Assembly: GCA_946623485.1 (NCBI GenBank)
Contig: CAMORF010000092.1
Span: forward strand, 1-8,183
DNA length: 8,183 bases
Origin: an uncultured Clostridia bacterium
Lineage (GTDB): Bacteria > Bacillota > Clostridia > Lachnospirales > Lachnospiraceae
Direction: 5' to 3'
Part shown: in pieces, positions 6,384-8,183 of the stretch
Position numbering within the stretch: position 1 is the first letter of the stretch
Layout: each line of letters opens with the position of its first letter
Translations under genes and position numbers: made by a program
Notes under the pieces: generated by a model
The model's input: the letters and a program-made list of their open reading frames with translations, nothing else
Database searches by the model: none
Told to the model about the DNA's origin: nothing

Positions 6384-6388
6384 CAAAG

Positions 6389-6409
6389 AACAGATCCTTA
6401 GGATCTGTT
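6389..6409. promoter_or_regulatory. Perfect 21-nt palindrome after the GH3 stop codon
   Basis: Arms AACAGATCCT (6389-6398) and AGGATCTGTT (6400-6409) are exact complements around one central base. It starts 6 nt past the GH3 TGA. As RNA it could fold into an 8-bp stem with a 5-nt loop, followed on the minus strand by CTTTGAATAA, which would be a weak terminator. The core GATCCTTAGGATC matches the palindrome type found in the array at 2573-2659, which argues for a protein-binding site. Confidence 0.55.
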
Positions 6410-6415
6410 ACATAA

Positions 6416-8183
6416 TCAGGAAAAGGAAACACTGACGGTCTCTGAAAGAACATCCCGGGAATTGCCGCCCGCATAGATCCGGAATTCTCCGTCTTCCATC
6501 CGGTAGATGCCGTCATTGTCGTAGAAGCCCATGTTTTTCTTATCTAATGTGAAATGAACTTCCTTTTCCTCTCCGGCCGCAAGGGATACCCTCTGATACC
6601 CTTTCAGCTCCTTCACGGGTCTGACAAGACTTGCCGCGACATCACGCATGTATAGCTGTACTACCTCCACGCCGTCGCGGCTGCCGGTATTTCGAACCTT
6701 AACGCTGATCTCCAGGCAGTCATCCCGCTCTTCCGCTTTCAGGCTGCTGTATTCATACGTTGTATAGCTGAGGCCGTAGCCGAACGGGAACAGCGCGTCC
6801 CACGGGGCATCGAGATATTTCGATGTGAATTTGCTTTTTCCCGCAGGCCGGCCTGTGGACGGATGGCTGTAATAAACCGGGCATGTCCCGTTGACTGCCG
6901 GGAACGAAGCGGAAAGCTTCGCGGAAGGACTCACAACGCCGGTCAGGACATCCGCAAGCGCATTTCCCATCTGGATGCCGAGATGCCATGCTTCTACCAG
7001 GACCGGGAGATGTTCCGCTTCCCAGCCCAGGGCCAGCGGCCTGCCGTTCATCAGGACAGTCACAACCGGCTTGCCGGAGGCAAGGAGCTTCTCCAGCATC
7101 TCCCTCTGACGTCCCGGAAGGGTAATGTCTGCCCGGGAGGATGCCTCTCCCGACATCGCTGTCGTCTCCCCGACAATTGCAAGGATCACGTCACCGTCTT
7201 TCGCGGCAGCCTTCAGTTCTTCCTCATCCAGGCTGCCGTCCGGCCCGCCGCAAGGATAGTACGCAACCTCCATCCCGCTGTTCTTCAGGCCTTCCAGGAT
7301 CGTGACGCAATCCTCCTTCTTCCAGCCCATCGCCCAGGCGCCTGTCACCTCATCCGCGCTGTCCGCCAGCGTCCCCACCAGGCTGATCTTCTTTGACGCA
7401 TCAAGGGGCAGGATCCCGCCTTCATTTTTGAGAAGCACGATCGATTCCTGTGCTGCCCTCCTGGCCAGGCCGGCATGCTGCTTTGGGATCCCCTTCTCGT
7501 AGGCTTCTATCACATCCTCCGGGACATAGGGGTTCTCAAAAAGTCCAAGCCAGACCTTCACACTGAGGATTCTTCGTACCGCCTCATCAATCACCTCCAT
7601 GGAAACGCGCCCGTCCTCCACCGCTTTTTTCAGGTGGTCCTTGTAAATGTGCGTCCCCATGTCCATATCCATCCCGGCATTGGCTGCCTGCACGCCGGCA
7701 TCCTCGTCGTCCACTGCGATCCCATGGATCACGCATTCCTTGATCGCGTTCGCGTCACTGACGACAAAGCCTTCCAGACCAAAGGAATCCTTCAGGATCT
7801 CCCGCAGCAGATAACGGTTCACGGTGCAGGGGACGCCGTTGAGGTCGTTGAACGCTGCCATGGCAGTGGCCGCGCCTTCCTCCATTGCCGCCCGGAAGGT
7901 AGGAAGGTAGGTGTTGAACAGCTGGTGGGGCGCCATGGATACCGTATTGTAATCCCGGCCGCCCTCACATGCCCCGTAGCCGACATAATGCTTGGTGCAG
8001 GCCGCGACATAATTCTCATGAGAGGAAGTATCCCCCTGCAGGCCGCGGATCTTCGCCCGCGCGAACCGGCTGCCCAGGTATACGTCCTCACCCGGACCCT
8101 CAGAGACACGTCCCCAACGGGCATCATGTGCCACGTCAATCATCGGCGCGAAGTTCCAGTTGATCCCATGCGCCCTGGATTCC
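6416..8183 (-). CDS. Glycoside hydrolase family 3 beta-glucosidase/beta-xylosidase (N-terminus outside window)
   Basis: The protein hydrolyses terminal beta-linked glucose or xylose from oligosaccharides or glycosides by a retaining mechanism. The frame stays open to the window edge and reads ESRAHGINWNFAP before the first internal Met at 8143, a GH3 signature, so that Met is not the start. About 588 residues are visible. GH3 proteins of this BglX-like layout run to roughly 700-760, so some 120-170 residues are missing. Counting from the Met at 8143, KHYVGYG (51-57) and the AAFNDLNGVP segment (97-106) are substrate-site motifs. Asp130 in GFVVSDANA (codon 7756-7754) is the expected nucleophile. 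Glu333 in SGEASSR is the likely acid/base. The last ~85 residues form a fibronectin III-like domain (EVVQLYMRD...ELKGYQRV). No signal peptide can be judged; its import-linked neighbours suggest a cytoplasmic enzyme. The TGA stop lies 202 nt before the GH43 start. Glucose versus xylose specificity cannot be read from the sequence. Confidence 0.93.
   Translation of the reverse strand, partial: ESRAHGINWNFAPMIDVAHDARWGRVSEGPGEDVYLGSRFARAKIRGLQGDTSSHENYVAACTKHYVGYGACEGGRDYNTVSMAPHQLFNTYLPTFRAAMEEGAATAMAAFNDLNGVPCTVNRYLLREILKDSFGLEGFVVSDANAIKECVIHGIAVDDEDAGVQAANAGMDMDMGTHIYKDHLKKAVEDGRVSMEVIDEAVRRILSVKVWLGLFENPYVPEDVIEAYEKGIPKQHAGLARRAAQESIVLLKNEGGILPLDASKKISLVGTLADSADEVTGAWAMGWKKEDCVTILEGLKNSGMEVAYYPCGGPDGSLDEEELKAAAKDGDVILAIVGETTAMSGEASSRADITLPGRQREMLEKLLASGKPVVTVLMNGRPLALGWEAEHLPVLVEAWHLGIQMGNALADVLTGVVSPSAKLSASFPAVNGTCPVYYSHPSTGRPAGKSKFTSKYLDAPWDALFPFGYGLSYTTYEYSSLKAEERDDCLEISVKVRNTGSRDGVEVVQLYMRDVAASLVRPVKELKGYQRVSLAAGEEKEVHFTLDKKNMGFYDNDGIYRMEDGEFRIYAGGNSRDVLSETVSVSFS

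Noticed and set aside
6389..6409. Strong intrinsic terminator for GH3
   Set aside because: The palindrome could fold, but it has a one-base centre, a modest GC stem and only a short CTTT after it. I list it as a regulatory palindrome instead.

Overview
The window looks like part of a carbohydrate-utilisation locus from an anaerobic Gram-positive gut bacterium, most likely a Lachnospiraceae-type Clostridium. This rests on the strong AGGAGG-type ribosome binding sites, the mid-50s GC content by eye, the SXA-type GH43, GH3 and GPH-symporter set, and several TIM-barrel isomerases beside a Gfo/Idh/MocA dehydrogenase. The taxon is an inference. Every credible gene lies on the minus strand, so transcription runs from high to low coordinates.

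In order of transcription the genes are: (1) a GH3 beta-glucosidase/xylosidase, cut at its N-terminus by the window edge (8183-6416); (2) a GH43 beta-xylosidase/arabinofuranosidase (6213-4585), closed by a strong terminator hairpin (4558-4529); (3) a GPH-family sugar:cation symporter (4262-2856); (4) a xylose-isomerase-like TIM-barrel protein (2552-1680), coupled to (5) a small beta-sandwich protein of the C-deglycosylation beta-subunit type (1667-1224); (6) a second, IolE-like TIM-barrel epimerase (1036-197); (7) the first 17 codons of a Gfo/Idh/MocA oxidoreductase (53-1).

Genes 4, 5 and 7 resemble the parts of the known C-glycoside cleavage systems (DgpABC, CarABC, DfgAB). There, a Gfo/Idh/MocA-type enzyme oxidises the sugar C3 hydroxyl, and a metal-dependent alpha/beta complex then splits the C-C bond between sugar and aglycone. 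The GH3 and GH43 enzymes could first remove O-linked xylose, arabinose or glucose, and the GPH symporter could import the glycoside. The natural substrate cannot be read from sequence. An O-glycoside substrate processed through a 3-keto intermediate is also possible.

The gaps between genes are unusually structured. Upstream of the putative C-glycosidase alpha gene there is an array of five short palindromes phased at 19-20 bp. A 12-bp core of that motif recurs exactly in a near-perfect 21-bp palindrome just after the GH3 gene. The GH3-GH43 gap also holds a 126-nt element with 12-bp terminal inverted repeats and a nested hairpin. The gap before the IolE-like gene carries a good promoter, a hairpin or operator-like inverted repeat, and degenerate 26-nt tandem repeats. 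The symporter has its own candidate promoters and palindromic operators. The long plus-strand open frames are antisense shadows of these genes.
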